Assembly (NCBI GenBank): GCA_021292105.1
Contig: CM037871.1
Coordinates: forward strand, 57,496,866 to 57,560,865
Direction: 5' to 3'
DNA length: 64,000 nucleotides
Source: Anadara kagoshimensis
Taxonomy: Eukaryota > Mollusca > Bivalvia > Arcoida > Arcidae
Made by a program: the position numbers and the translations under genes. Every line of letters starts with the position of its first letter. Positions within the stretch are counted from its first letter, which is position 1. Positions 38,401 through 53,000 of this stretch are shown here, piece after piece. The notes under the pieces are model-generated. The model searched no databases. It worked only from the letters and a program-made list of their open reading frames with translations, and was not told where the DNA came from.

Positions 38401-40413
38401 AGTTAGGGTGAGACAAGTTCTTAATACATAAATAATGATGTCAGATCTAGGTAAACTCGCTAACATACTTCATTAACTGATAAAAATATGTAAAATAAAA
38501 GGAAACAGAAAATATGTACTTGTCAACAGTCAGTACAACCAACATATAAAATAAAAACTACAGAAAAAGAGTATAAACTAAAACGATACAAGAGAAGACA
38601 AAGAGAAAGCATTGAATGATAAACATCCCGACTCCTGCATATCATGATAGATTATGTTGACTGTTGTTGCTAAAACCTTTTGTAGTAAGCTGCAACCAAT
38701 ATATCGCCAGAGCTCAAACTAGTATTGGCATGGGGAAGTAAGAATACCATTAACGAATGATAACGAATGATACCCACTGATGAAATTGTTTATGGAAAGC
38801 AGACCGTATGATTCTTCATTGTTTATCAAAATTAAACAGACCTTTACAAAGTTTTGTGTTTAGTTTCATAAACATTTTCTTAATTTATATTTTTGCAGTG
38901 AGTTAGGAAAACCTTATACAATTTATGTTAATACAACTAACTGCCCACGATTTTAACACGGGTAAGGTCCAAATGTGGAAAGGAAATCCGAGAACCAAGG
39001 ATAAGGTTCAAGTGTGAAATTGAAAACTGAGAATCACGGGCTAGGTCTAAGTGTGAAAGTGAAATCAGAGCATCACGGGCTGAGTGTGAAAGGGAAAACT
39101 GAGAACTTACAAAAAATCACCTGCTTGTTAAAGCACGTGACCCATTGCCTTCTCACATTCGAAGGTTTTAATAGTCATATTAAGCCTTTGCATTAGATGT
39201 TTGTGTAGGTAGATGGATCACATGGTATTGTCAAGATTGTTTTACTCAGTTCGAGGCGATAAGCTTAGGTATGGTGACGAAACAGGAATGCCCAGAGAAT
39301 ACTAAAGACCTTCGAAAGTTGTTGTAGCAACTGGCTGTATTAATCTCTCTTGAGGACTGATCCGAACGACCATTTCTAATCACAAAGGGATGTCTAGATT
39401 TCAACAATTGCCATTTTGATTACTAGTATAAACTATGTCTGATCGTTTTTACAGTCCAAAACTTCCGAAATCTATGCATTGCTTGGCTTGGTGCTTCTAG
39501 TTTTTGCATTAACATGCATTAACATTAACATACATTAACATTTGCATGTTCATCGTAACAAAATAAATTTTACAAGACTGTCTTGCAAATACTTAACTTA
39601 ATAGATAAAGTTTTATGTATAGTTTTTGTATCTTTTTATATTTTATTCTGTCATGGAAAATATGGTTTCCTATTTTTAAAAATCAGTTTATTTCAATAAA
39701 GTAATCTTGACCTAATTTCCAGGGTTCAGTGTATGTACAATTTCTTAATGAGTAAAACACAACGGATATGGATTTTAAAAGAATACAAGTGACATTTTGT
39801 ATCCAATAATCAAAATAAAGGAAAGACCTTTATGAGATTTTGATACGATAAGGTTGTTTTTACTTAGTTTTTACTCCTATAAATAATGTCATATTCACAT
39901 CAACAAGTTGTGATAATAAATTGTAACATTTACAGTACAGACCTCTCGAAAGTTTAACACCGCTTGGCTGTCAAGTGGCCGGGATATGGTTGATAAGTTA
40001 CAGAGATAAAGATAGCAGTTGTCGAGATATATAGGTAACGAAGGACGGAGATTATCTGCTGATTCGGTACTAATTCGTTTGCCTAGTTTATAAACTTTGG
40101 ACAGGTCTGTCTATAATTCTGTGTCCTGTTATCATCTCATTAAACTTTCCCGGAATCACAGCTTTTGTTCGTCATAAACAGGTGTTATCTATGTCAAAAT
40201 CACAAATTAATGGTGTAATGATTCCACATTTTTACACTTTTAATTATTCTAAATCGCAGGTGTATGTGAAAGTTCGCATACTGAGGACTCGTTTTTCCTA
40301 GTTTGTTAGTTTCCAAGGTCATATTTAAAATCCTTTAAATTATTTGTATAAATCACATCAATTTTCTCATATATTGTTGTACGTGTACCGTGATGCCACG
40401 GGGTCATCAACGA

Positions 40414-40471
<58 letters not shown>

Positions 40472-43400
40472 ATTTTGCGTCTGTACATACAGTGTATTTG
40501 TATTGTTTAATCTTGTGTAAAAAAAAAAAAAAAGGTCCCCAGCTAGGGGTATTCTGCAAAAGTTTGAAACAAACATCAAAACATAGAGTCAGGCAACATT
40601 TCATGCAATTCATAAACATCGTTCATCAAAATTTTATGCTTCCTAATTTTATAAATCCCCCACCCCCAAAAAACCTAAGCTAATTGTATGCCTTAAAGTT
40701 CAAATTATTACCTTAGGTGGATTTAGTAAAATACATTATGGTCTTTCTATTTTCTTATTTAAACATCTCAAAAAATATTTTGATTTCCACAATTTTGGTC
40801 TACTGTTGAAGAATTTGATTCCTAAACGGCCGTCTAATGCTGCAAAATTAAAACGGGTTTAGTAATATTTAGAACTGTAGACTGCAGGCGTTTAAAACAT
40901 AGTGTTGCATGTAGGTATATATTTCTCAATAATATCCGCCGAACAATTTCAAGGTCTGATAATTTTAACGAAATTTAACGTCCTATATTATAACCTTGCA
41001 CACTATATTTAATACCTAAATGAAATTGCCAAGAGTATATGGTCCTTTGATAAGATCAGATGTTTTAAAAAACTCAATCAATAGCGGGCAAACTATAACT
41101 ACAGTATTATGCATCATACATGTGTGTGCAAGCTTAATAACTGGTATATGTGTATTTTTACCACATGTTGTTGTTAAAGTCTGGTTTGACCTTACACTGT
41201 GCTTTTAGGTCAGTGGTAATTACACTTTCGGTGATGTAAACCTACTAAAGCACAGAATCTCACCCCAGATGGTACGCACCTTCATCGCAAAAATAAACAC
41301 CAAACATATCTACAGGTACAAATACATATGGTAATGTTGGAAATAAAATGTTCTTGCTACTGCCAAGCCACATGTCAAACTTACAGAAATACAGGAGCAA
41401 TTGGCAATCACAGAAGATCGTGTTAATGTATCCAACACAAATGCATTTCACCAAACTGACATTCATTTTCACTCACTACGCCGGGTAGTCCTAAGTTACA
41501 TATACAGGACGATTTGACCAATCTCCCATCTTAAGAACTGAGACCATTACCTTGAACTTGTAGTCTTACAAGGCAGACAAGATCGTAGATCGTATGTCCG
41601 CAAGTATTTGATTTACACATTTTTAGTTTTCCCCTACGCGACTAGGTAAGTGTAATAATCAAAGACAAATACTAAAACATGTCCATATCACAATCTCAGC
41701 AAATTAAAATTTTGAGAAGACAATTAAACACGTGGACTTCCACGCGGAAAGTGAACCCGGGTGCTTCGGAAGGATAAACACCTCTTCTTTTAGGTAGAAT
41801 TTTTTTTCAATTATACTTTTGATGGACCCTGTGTGATTTATCGAGTTTTGTTACAAATTCATTGCCATATAGTGAAAATTCAAGAACCCGAATGTCACCT
41901 TGTGTCCAAACATGTGTGATGTCACTTTGTCCTACTTGGATTGTTCATCAATTTGTCCTATTAGAACTTGTTCACCTTTATTATCTGAGGTAGAATCCGT
42001 CAAGGATGAAAGAATATTTACAGTTCAAATAAATGAAAGGAAGGACATGATTACACATAGAAACCTGATACACTAATCCAGAACCGCGGGGAAACATTTC
42101 TAAATCCATTACATACATGTGTCAAATAAAAGAATATTATGCAATCGAAAACTTTCTCATAAATTGAATATTTAAGTTTTAAAGAATTGCTGGGAGAATT
42201 TTAATGGCTTTGATGAAAATTCCTTTGGCGTTTATTCAATGATCAAGCACCTGCAAAGGGAAAGCAAAGCAACATATATATAGGACCGGAAGTGGTAAAA
42301 CCTCCGCTCCAACAAACGGCTATTGTATTGAAATTGATTACGTTGATGTTTATTTCTTTTAGGTCTGGTGATTATAGGAAATGATATCCTATCTTGTAAA
42401 ATGAAAACACAGTGTATGTATTACCGCTAAATTTAAACAAAATAATCCTCCATTCATTAAAAACTGTTTAAATTCACTTATGTTAGAGATAAAGATCTAT
42501 GATGTAATATATTTGATATTTATGATGTAATCAGAGATCTGGGTTTACTAGTAAAAGAAACATCATTATAAATGTCAATTAAAATGAAAACTTCTGTGTG
42601 ATAAACGTATAAAATCAACGGTACGCCAAAGCAATAAATTCTACAGAAGAAAAGAAGAACCAAGAACTATCGCCAAAACAAATTATAGCACACAAAAAAT
42701 AAATATAAATAATTTTAAAAAATAAAAAAAAAAAATTGGTCAAAGTGTGGCTCATAAAAACAATTTGTTGAATTCTTTATGACTAGCTGTTTACAAAGAA
42801 CCTAGTGAAAAATTTAAAAATATGACACGGTCCAATATATATTTCTTATGTATCTTATTTTCCTCTTCAAAGACAAACGACATGTACATAATTGTTGTTA
42901 TACTGAGTTATTTTATTCTTGTTTTCACTTAAACTTTGTATGAATAAAACAACGGTTGTATACGTGCGTTGGTTAGTGTCCTATAAATGTGCAAAACCAC
43001 ACCACCAAATCTTATTTTGTAATTAAGTATTCGGTGCCCGTTCGAAGTCGGGATATTAAAACCAAATACTCTCAGTGGTATGTCTCTGTCAAATATTCCA
43101 TTTTGTTATGTTATTGGCTAGAGAGATAAGAATAAACATTGAAATCAGACCGAAGTTCATTATAAAACAATCAAGTCAGATACCGAATATTTCTAAACTG
43201 CAATCTAAGATAGATGAATAATAGTGAATATTAAGAAAGGCATTTAAAATCACAGACAAATACACATTAATTCAGGCACCCAGTCTCACTTCCCTGGTGG
43301 AAATCAAACACCGAATATTTCTTAAATGTAATTTACGATTAGATGAATAATAGTGAATATAAGAAAAGGAATTTAAAATCACAAGCAAACACACATAAAT

Positions 43401-46400
43401 TCAGGCACCCAGTCTCACTTCCCTGGTGGAAGTCAAACACCGAATATTTCTTAATTGCAAACCAAGCTGAATAATAGACAATATTAGGAAAGGAATTTAT
43501 GATCACATGCAAATACACATAAATTCAGGCACCCAGTCTCGCTTCCCTGGTGGAAGTCAAACACCGAATATTTCTTAACTGCAAACCAAGCTGAATAATA
43601 GTCAATATTAGGAAAGGAATTTATGATCACATGCAAATACACATAAATTCAGGTACCTGGTGTGATCGATCAAGATCTATTGTTTAACTTAATTCGCCAG
43701 TTTTCATTGTTTTTACTTTGTTTTTTGACTGAATTGGGATTGGGACACGGACAGGTATATTTATGTTTGATGAATATATTGTAGTCATATACTTTTTGTT
43801 AATTATAATGTCACTTGTACTCATAAAATTTAAATAATTGAATAGCGATATCTCATCGAAGTGACACTTTAAAAAAACAAGGATACTCATTGAAAGTAAA
43901 CATCCTCTTTACACATCATACAGTAATGATTACCCCACACCTTAATGAACCCCAGGTTGACCTCATACCTACTCGAGGAAATAAATAGTAAACATATGTA
44001 GTAGGTCTGATTCACGATATAAATGTGAATCATACGTACTGTGTAACAAACAAAAATGTACTAAACTGTAGGTAATTCTTCAGTTCTCAAAATCGCTTTA
44101 AATTTTATAAACTAATTTTTATATATATTTTTTTGATAATTGGACCGAAACCATATAAGAGAATTGCTAGCTAATTTGGTTATAAAACCTGAACAAAGTA
44201 ACATTTGGGAACAATTTAATAATTTAGATATGCGAATCTTTTACTCTCCCCATGTGACAAAGATCGTTTTTGTCCCATATAAATGTTGAATTAATTCAAA
44301 AGGTTTTAAAAAGGGAAACAATATATATATATATATACACTAATATAAATATTAATTAATTCACCACATACATGCATATCCATGTTCAAATGCAAAAAGT
44401 TAAATTTAAAAAAAAACTGCGGATTTAAGTGAAATACAAGTACATTGAAGATGGAAGTGAGACCGGGTGCCTCGGAAAAGTAACGACTTCCTGTCCAAAT
44501 AGCCAAACCCACCATATGTGTAAAATAAAAATGGAGAAGAAAAGGAATATTGCGAAGTCGAACTGAAAACTTTTTGAAGGCGTTTATAAGCCTAGACTTG
44601 CATTAGGAAGCAAAGTATTCAAAATTAGCACATTACAGATCAATAAAATACTTTGTTTTCTGCATATTGTTTACATTATGTCTACATATCGCAACAATGG
44701 CTGGGGCCATTTATCAGGAATATATCCCTGCTCTTACTCTCATTTTTAAATAAATTAACATAATACTTGAGTATGTGTGGCATTTTTTTCGAATATTTTG
44801 CGGTTTGGTAATTCTAATAATTGTTAAGAACATGATGTTCTGATTGTTCTAAAATACACACGATAGTAGTGGTCGCTCTATTAATCTGTATGTCTCCCAT
44901 GTGTCCGACCTTTTTAACTAAATTTAGAAATACTTAGTAACATATCTGTAAAAATCCATACTTAAAGCATACTTAATTAGAAAAATTAAACTCAACTGAA
45001 CAATAAGGTTTGTGTCAGTTTTACAACTACTGGATCAATTTTAGATATTTTTAAAATTATAAGTGGAACCCTACTGATGACATTTATGGAGATTAAAGTT
45101 CTATATTGTGACACATTTTGAACTGTAACGGAAACTGGTTTTTGGTCACATAGATTTAAACAACATAATTTAAAAAACAGTTTTACTCAAGACATCTAGT
45201 GACAAAACGTAAAAAGCAATGTATAAATATATAATATATGCACCATACGGAAGGTAAAATGATGTTCAGTTGTGGTGGCCCTGTGTTATTTAAGTCTCGC
45301 TTTTAAATGTGTACATGTCTTCAAACTTTTTGGTTATGGATGTAGCTAGCTGAACGTGAGATTCTTACCCTTCTGGAGCACCTGGTCTCACTTCCCTAGT
45401 GAAAGATAATTTGTCAGTTTTCTTTGGGATTGTGATTTGGACATGGATTGACATGTTTGTGTTTACTTTGCTTTGGAATTGTGATTTGGACATGGATTAG
45501 TATGTTTGTTTTTTCATTTACTTTGGCATTGTGATGTTGACATGGATTGGTATGTTTGTTTTTACTTTGCTTTGGAATTGTGATTTGGACATGGATTTTT
45601 ACTTTGCTTTAGAATTGTAATTTTGACGTGGATTGGTATGTTTGTTTTTCCTTTGCTTTGAGATTGTGATTTGGACATGAATTGGTATGGTTGTTTTTTA
45701 CTTTGCTTTTAGATTGAGATTTTGACATGGATTGGTATGTTTGTTTTTTACTTCGTTTTTGGATTTTGATTTGGACATGGATTGGTATGTTTTTTTTTAC
45801 TTTGCTTTTGGATTTTCATTTGGACATGGATTGGTTTGTTTTTACTTTGTTTTTGGATTTTGATTTGGACATGGATTGGTATGTTTGTTTTTTACTTTGC
45901 TGTTGGATTTTGATTTGAACATGGATTGGTATGTCTGTTTTTTACTTTGCTGTTGAATTTTTATTTGGACATGGATTGGTTTGTTTTTTATTGTTATTTA
46001 ATATTTAAGAATGTAACTACAAACTAGCGTCCACATACTGTTTCACGATATGCCATTTAATAAGCTAAAAGTACACATTATTTAGCTCCAATTTTACATG
46101 TTAACCGGTAACGTATATCAATTGGACGTATTGACTAGCTACTGATTGAATAAAAAAGCGTGTTGAGTGAACACACACGTGATATCAATCAAGGCTGACC
46201 TATATCTGTCAAATATGTGATGTTTTAATTGATGTTTGCCATACAATTTATTCGGAAATAAATGAAAACAATACATATTATTATTAAATACTAATATAAA
46301 GTGACCTATTTTTTTCTTTCATGTTTTTCTGTGTATGTTGCATTTTATATTATATGTTTTATTATTTATTTTACTAAAACAGGAATTGAAGTCTGAACGG

Positions 46401-46993
46401 ATCTACTAACTACGTTTATACACCTTAATAATCCCTAAAAGGTAAACAACACCTGTTTGTTTCGAGTCATATAATACATCTTGCCCGTTCTAATATCTAA
46501 AGCAATGCCTTCCACCACATGTCGGAGTTGGAAAAATTATATCACATTGATAATTTTCGATATTGTGCTAACTAAAGTCTTAATTTTTCAGTTTAAGAGG
46601 AGACAGCTTTTAAATGAGGCTAAAATTTAAAGAAGACAAAATTAGGAAAGTATTTAAAGAAAGTATTTTATGAGCTATTCCTACATTTTGAATCCGTATT
46701 TTTTTTTATTGTTGATAAATGTAATTTGAAAAGTGGTGCATAAACACTATAATTTATGGAACCCGGTCTTCTTAACATAATTAATATGAATGAGTTGACT
46801 TGACCAAGTGGTTTACTGCCCATGGCGCCTCTTACAGGCTAGATTCAAATCCCACAAGGACAGATTGTGTGGAGAAGTTTGTCATTTTGCTGACTGAATT
46901 TGTTCTCAGACTGTCCTATTACTATACAAGACCTGACAGCAGCGTATTATAAATGAAATAACCGTGATTAGGACATAAAACACAATTACTCAA

Positions 46994-47038
<45 letters not shown>

Positions 47039-50000
47039 AAGACAAAAATACAGCTTGAGAGTCCAATAAACTTTTAATTATATCGTGTATTGCTAAAAAG
47101 ACTTTTTAAATGGGAAACAACCCCCTTCATAGTTTTATACAAAAACATTGAATCAGCAATATGACTTTGTGGTAGGAAATTGCGGTCGTTTTTAAATCTT
47201 CCCATGATCTGGCCTGATGCATGACGTGGTCTGTCATGAAATCATATATCGGCAAAAAGCGTAGCTACTAAAGAAGAAATATAGGCATACATTCCATGAA
47301 ACAATACTTTAATTTATTTACCAATTAGGCTCTTAACCGAGTCATACTCATTGCGTGATCCAGACACTTAACAAATACACCACCCCGTTCAAGTGGTCCA
47401 AACTGTTTATACCAAAGTTGTGGACAACAACTAAAAGGAGGCTGCTACCCAGATTACACATATAGATGATATTATGTCCATATTCTATATATAATTTAAG
47501 TCCATACAAAAATCAATAAATCTCCATCAGACATTGATCAAAATGATCATCTAATCAAGTTCTAATAAACATGAGTGAATCTGGTGGTTGCCATGTTACT
47601 AATTACTCTTTCGTCATGTGGTCAGTTCTATATCTACAGTATATAGCCCTGTCCAAGGTTTCACACTAGTTTGAATTATATATAACTAGTACCGACAGCC
47701 GCTTGCAGCAGTTGTGAACTATCCTTGGTAGTTTTTTTACGACCATTAGGAATCCAAAATTCAGCAACTTGGCATCCGTACTTTGACTTTTTTTCGTTAG
47801 TCCAGTGTTAAACTTTCGACAGGTCTGTACTGTAGTTGTTGCCTGGATATCAGAAGGACAGAGAGATGCAGACACAGAAATACCAATCATTTAATTGACG
47901 AATGTCCATTAGCGTCGCAGGTTAACAATAACGTGTAGTCTACGATACAATAGCATATGCAAGCTATTATAATTGTTTTATTTATTAAGATAAAACAGAG
48001 AGAAAAAAACACGATTTGGTGATTCTACCCACGAATCCGGGCACCAATTTTGCGAGAGAGAGAGAGAGAGAGAGATTAGGTGATTACCATCTCGCGAAAA
48101 AATTTGTTTTACTTTGCCAAATTGTCAACCAATGAATTTAAATGAAGTATCTTTTCATTTCTTGTAATATACAAAATATTTTCGATTCATTGTCACACTT
48201 CTCAAATTATCTTGGTCTTTCGAGTGATACCTGCAAATTCACCATCTCGCCTCAGCTCTTGAAGAAGCCAACCAACAAATATAAATACTTTTTCTTTACT
48301 TTCTATGTACATATATTACATTTTCGATTCATTGTCATATTTCTTACTCTTTATCAGGTGATGCTACATTTATTTTCAACTATTTTAACGAATTTTGAAG
48401 GAATGGATTAATTTTTTAAAAAAACGAATCTCATACAATGTTAATGCATGTTTCAGTATGTAAACAGGAAATTACATTGTAAATGTAACCTAACACTGCA
48501 CTGCATACAAATGATCATCAATAATGCAATAAAACATTCAAGCTACGAAAATCCCCATATATGTGATATATATTTATTATAATTAATGAGAAAATAACGT
48601 GAGGTTAAGATTTAGGACGACAAAGGCATGTAGCAGAACGATTTTCTCGTATGAGACACAGTATTTTATTTTGTTTTCGCCATAAAAGGAGTCTGACTTT
48701 TTACTTAACTATATCGATAAGATCATTTTGAAAAGTGGGTTTTTTGTTTATTTTTGTAGTCTTTGTCCCTTGTGTTTAAATATTGATGTGAAAGGATAAA
48801 CCGTGTTTTATGGACCGGAACCATACAACTTATTATGTAATCCAAAAACCGATACAACATCTGGTTTTGTTGCGGAAACTGCGCGTAAGGACATTTTATA
48901 GCGGGACATTCAGCAACTAGTAAATATGGCCCCAGTTTCAAAATCATTCCTTAACTAAGATTTTCCATAACTCAAATTTAGCCAATTATGGCGAGTCTTT
49001 TTTAAATACGAATAAATATTTTTTTGTCAAATTAAATGCAGGTGTCATAAGCATAATATAATTTTAAAATTACACCTTAAATTCACCAATATCTGAACAA
49101 TTAGCAAAAGGTTTGAAACTTGCCAGATTTAAGTTAAGGAATATCTTAGTTAAGAAATGGTATTGAAACCTGGCCCTGTCCCTACGATGAGTGTTCGTGA
49201 AAAAAGGTACAATATCATTGAACGAGGATTTAAGAATTCAGCTGACATACACATGTACATAATGCACATATCAAGATACTCAAAACATATCTGTAACCAC
49301 GTAAAACTGATAATAACGTTTATTGAAAAAAGTCCGAGAAAAGGTGTAAGTTTACAGATATCAAAAACAATATATCATTAGAATCATTAAAAGTCATCCG
49401 AATATTCCTTGATTTAAACAATAAAATAAAATCATATCTTGACATTGACACAGCTGACAAATTTGTTTTACAAAACAAACATTTATTAGCAAAAGGACAT
49501 AGTTGTTGTATGCTCATTTTCTTCTAGAGCTGAATTTTTAACCTATATTTTGGTTTAATATGCAGTTTTAGTGACCACGTAAAACATGTTTACAAGCCGT
49601 CTCGATACACTGCCACTTAAATAAACACAAACATAAACAATAAGGAAATGGCATTAAAGATTTGGATTTTGTAAAAGTTAAAATTTTAAAGTTGACAACT
49701 GCTTTCTGATTCCCATGCTATCTCAAAGATTTAGAATGATAACCTGTTGGTTAAAGTCCTAGTCGTACCAGGTAAGTTGTGTTTTTTTAAAATAAAATAA
49801 AAACTACACGTTTTTTTGGTAGAATTTTTTTTCAAAAAAGCAAACAGTAAAATATAAAGAGTACACAATGTGTTATAAACTTGAGACTTTTCTTACACAA
49901 AGAAAACTATGACTGGTCTTTGTGTTTTGTTCTTTCTGAGTAAACTTAAGGATATTTAAAACCATAACAGGTTCTAGGTCATGTTTTAATTTCACGTTTG

Positions 50001-53000
50001 AATCTAGGTCAGTTAATATATATATATATATATATATCTTTTATTTTCTTCGTTTGTTTATGGTGATATTGGTGATACTGGACAAAGTACTATTAACATA
50101 AACATATGAATTTTTGAAAATAAAAATAAAAAACATTAAATGGGTAACAGTTGTCATGTTGTGTATGACAGATACAGTATTCTGAATGTCTAATTGTATT
50201 GTAATTTCGCCTTTTTCTCTATTTTCTTTAATCGTTTGATTAAACATACCTAAATCAAATATATATTAAATATTATTGTATGACAATTAATGTTAGACAG
50301 TATGAACTATTGCATATTTTATTTGGCGTTTTCAATTTTGAGTATTGTTTAGATAGGATATTTTGTTTAAACTTTTTGTTTTTTGTCCTACATGTTTCGT
50401 ACTACTTTGTTTTCTGCCGTTCATACATAATCGTAATATATGAACCATGTTAAGACAAATTTTGATTTAAATTTCCTATTAATTCGACTGATTTTTTTTT
50501 TCATTACTTTCAATTATCGCGTTATCTCCTGTTATTTTAAGCGTAAAATGTGCTGAATGTTTTTATGTTTCAGTTATAGTATATTCAGACTAACTTAGTA
50601 TTTCATACAATTTCTACTTACAGTTTTTATACTATATAGTCTTAACATAATTATGTCTATTTTGAACCTTGCTTATGTTTATTTATTTTACGCTTGTGGT
50701 ATGTTTTGGCTTTATCTCATGGGACACGTTGTTCAACTGTATGTTTTGAACTCTGTCTTGACCTTCCTGAAACTGTCACGTGGAATTTGCCTTGTTCGAA
50801 AATGAGGAGCTGATAACCAGTTAATTACTGGACAATTTGATAATTGTAATGTCTGCATCAAAACATAAACATCAACAGGTGTTTCATTTTTCGAAATTCT
50901 GATGCACCACACATGATTCCCTCAAGGAGCTGAAACTTTGTTTTCCGGAGCAGCGGCCGCACTTTCCTGGTGGAAGCTCAGGTGCTTATCCTAATTTTTC
51001 ATTTTCAAAGTTTCTGCCTTTCGTTGGGATTGTGATTTGGACATGGATTTATATGTTTGTTTTTAAGTTTCACCCTTTTATAAGAATAAACCTGTAGGTG
51101 TCAATCAACTACTACTCAAACTACAAAACATTACACCTAAATTATGTAAACAGATTAACTTCAGAAAAGGAAGGAAGTTTCGAATCGAGTCTTTGGATCC
51201 TACCGGGGTTCGACACTATAAAAATGTTACCAAAACTGTTCACATGATAATAACGTATCAATTACTGGTGTGAACTTGAACGTACCAAACGTCTTGCATA
51301 TTTTCTTCATAAATTAGAAAAATAATTACCATCCTAAATTGGAAGGGGGTGTTTTTTCTTGTTTGTCGTGTATTTTATATGTATTGTCTCTCATGTCTAT
51401 TATTTGTAACAGATAATTTTAACTCATCTTGGTCTTTCTGTCTACTGAAAAGTAAAGAATATTCAGCTGACGTTTCAAGTTCAAACCATTTGTCATTTAA
51501 ATTCAAAGCCGTGAACTTAGTGGTAATAAAATACAAGTAACAGATTTTTGGTTTAACGGTTAAGCAAGAACTTATGTTTGTTTATGAACTTGCTCTTTGA
51601 CGGTTTATGAACCTGTTCTTTGACGGTTTATGAACCTGTTCTTTGACGGTTTATGAACCTGTTCTTTGACGGTTTATGAACCTGTTCTTTGACGGTTTCA
51701 GCTTCGCGTACCCCTGTATGTCTTTAGTTGAGATCCTTCAGATTTATTTGCATTTTTGTTTCGTCTATACACTTCCAAATTTTGTTTGTAAAAGTGTGAG
51801 GTCTCTATTTTACGGTTATGTTTGTGTTTTGACAGATGGGTAGTGTGTTTCTGTATCTATGACCTTACAGATTCAGTTATATACGCACTTTGCAGTTGTG
51901 TGCCATGTCGTCGTATTACGGTTGTATTTGTGTGTTTAGTTTTTTCTTACAGTATTTACACTCATGTTTTTCTATAGATTCTCTACAGTTTTAGTTTTAT
52001 TCAATGGAATACTGTTTTGTGTGTAACATTCGGTGTTGAACACGCTAACGCAATGTATTCTCAAAAATATGAATATAAAAACTAATTTTATGCTTTTGTA
52101 AAATGTTTATGGAGTAACACGGTGCTAGTATGCTCTACAGAGACTAGGCACATAATTGGACGAAGAAGTAGACAATATACGCTCGGCTGTGTTTGGTTTT
52201 TGATGAGGTTAGAAGCTAAACTGATACACAACAAACAAGAGGAAGTCTCACTGTTTTAATGTTAAATGACTTCACTCTCGTGTGTAAAATATCCCAAGGT
52301 ATTAATTATGTTTAAGGTTAAAGCAATTCATTACATCAGTAAGAGTCTTAAAACTAGTTCCTTGTATTTATATTCTGACTGATTAAAGTGTAATGATATA
52401 AAATCTAATCACAGTGGTAGTACGTAGAAAACCTTCAAAATGTCAAAACTTTTATTGTGTTTTTGTTTTGATATTTCAGAAAAGGGGGAGAAAAGGGAAC
52501 ACTATGTTAAAAAGAAAAGCCTTCTAAAAGTATAAAAACATTAAAATGTGAAATAAGTGTCTGTTTTGTGTATGAAATAAGAAGGGAATGTCTGACACGG
52601 ATGTTAGCACACGACTTGCTTGAACAATGAGTCTTATGTATTTAAATAACGATAAAAATCCGAGTGTAAATACTGGGACAAGGAATTCATTGATGACTGG
52701 TATAATTACCAACAAACAAAATACGCCACAATTTACTTACCTTACCAGCGCCATCATTATTCTGTAGGCCCCCTTCTTTCTCATAACCTTGTGCAATCCG
52801 GTGTCTCCAGAAGTATCCTGGGCATCAATTTCAATATCTTTACATACAAGCATATAAACTGCCTGTACCGTTTCTGGACTGCAGAAACGTTCACCATTTT
52901 CAACCAATAAGTGTAACAGTGTCCCACCTGAAACCTCATCTTTGATATTCACATCTTTACCACTTTTAAGATATTCCCATAAATTTTTCATAACCGATTC

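Larger units (their letters stand above)
30383..52740. other. Ankyrin gene intron 1, 22.4 kb
   Basis: Donor GTAAGT, acceptor TTTTAG. Filled with the repeats listed separately below: a 40-bp satellite, family-A and other TIR elements, solitary Penelope-type tails, microsatellites. No open stretch inside it looks like a missing ankyrin exon, and exons 1 and 2 join in phase without one. Confidence 0.75.

Noticed and set aside
40306-40683. Thr-His and Cys-Val repeat proteins
   Set aside because: Products of a (TG)n microsatellite read on both strands.
45727-45918. 63-codon frame with repeated LDFDLDMDW pattern
   Set aside because: Made by the 48-bp minisatellite unit, which is a multiple of three.
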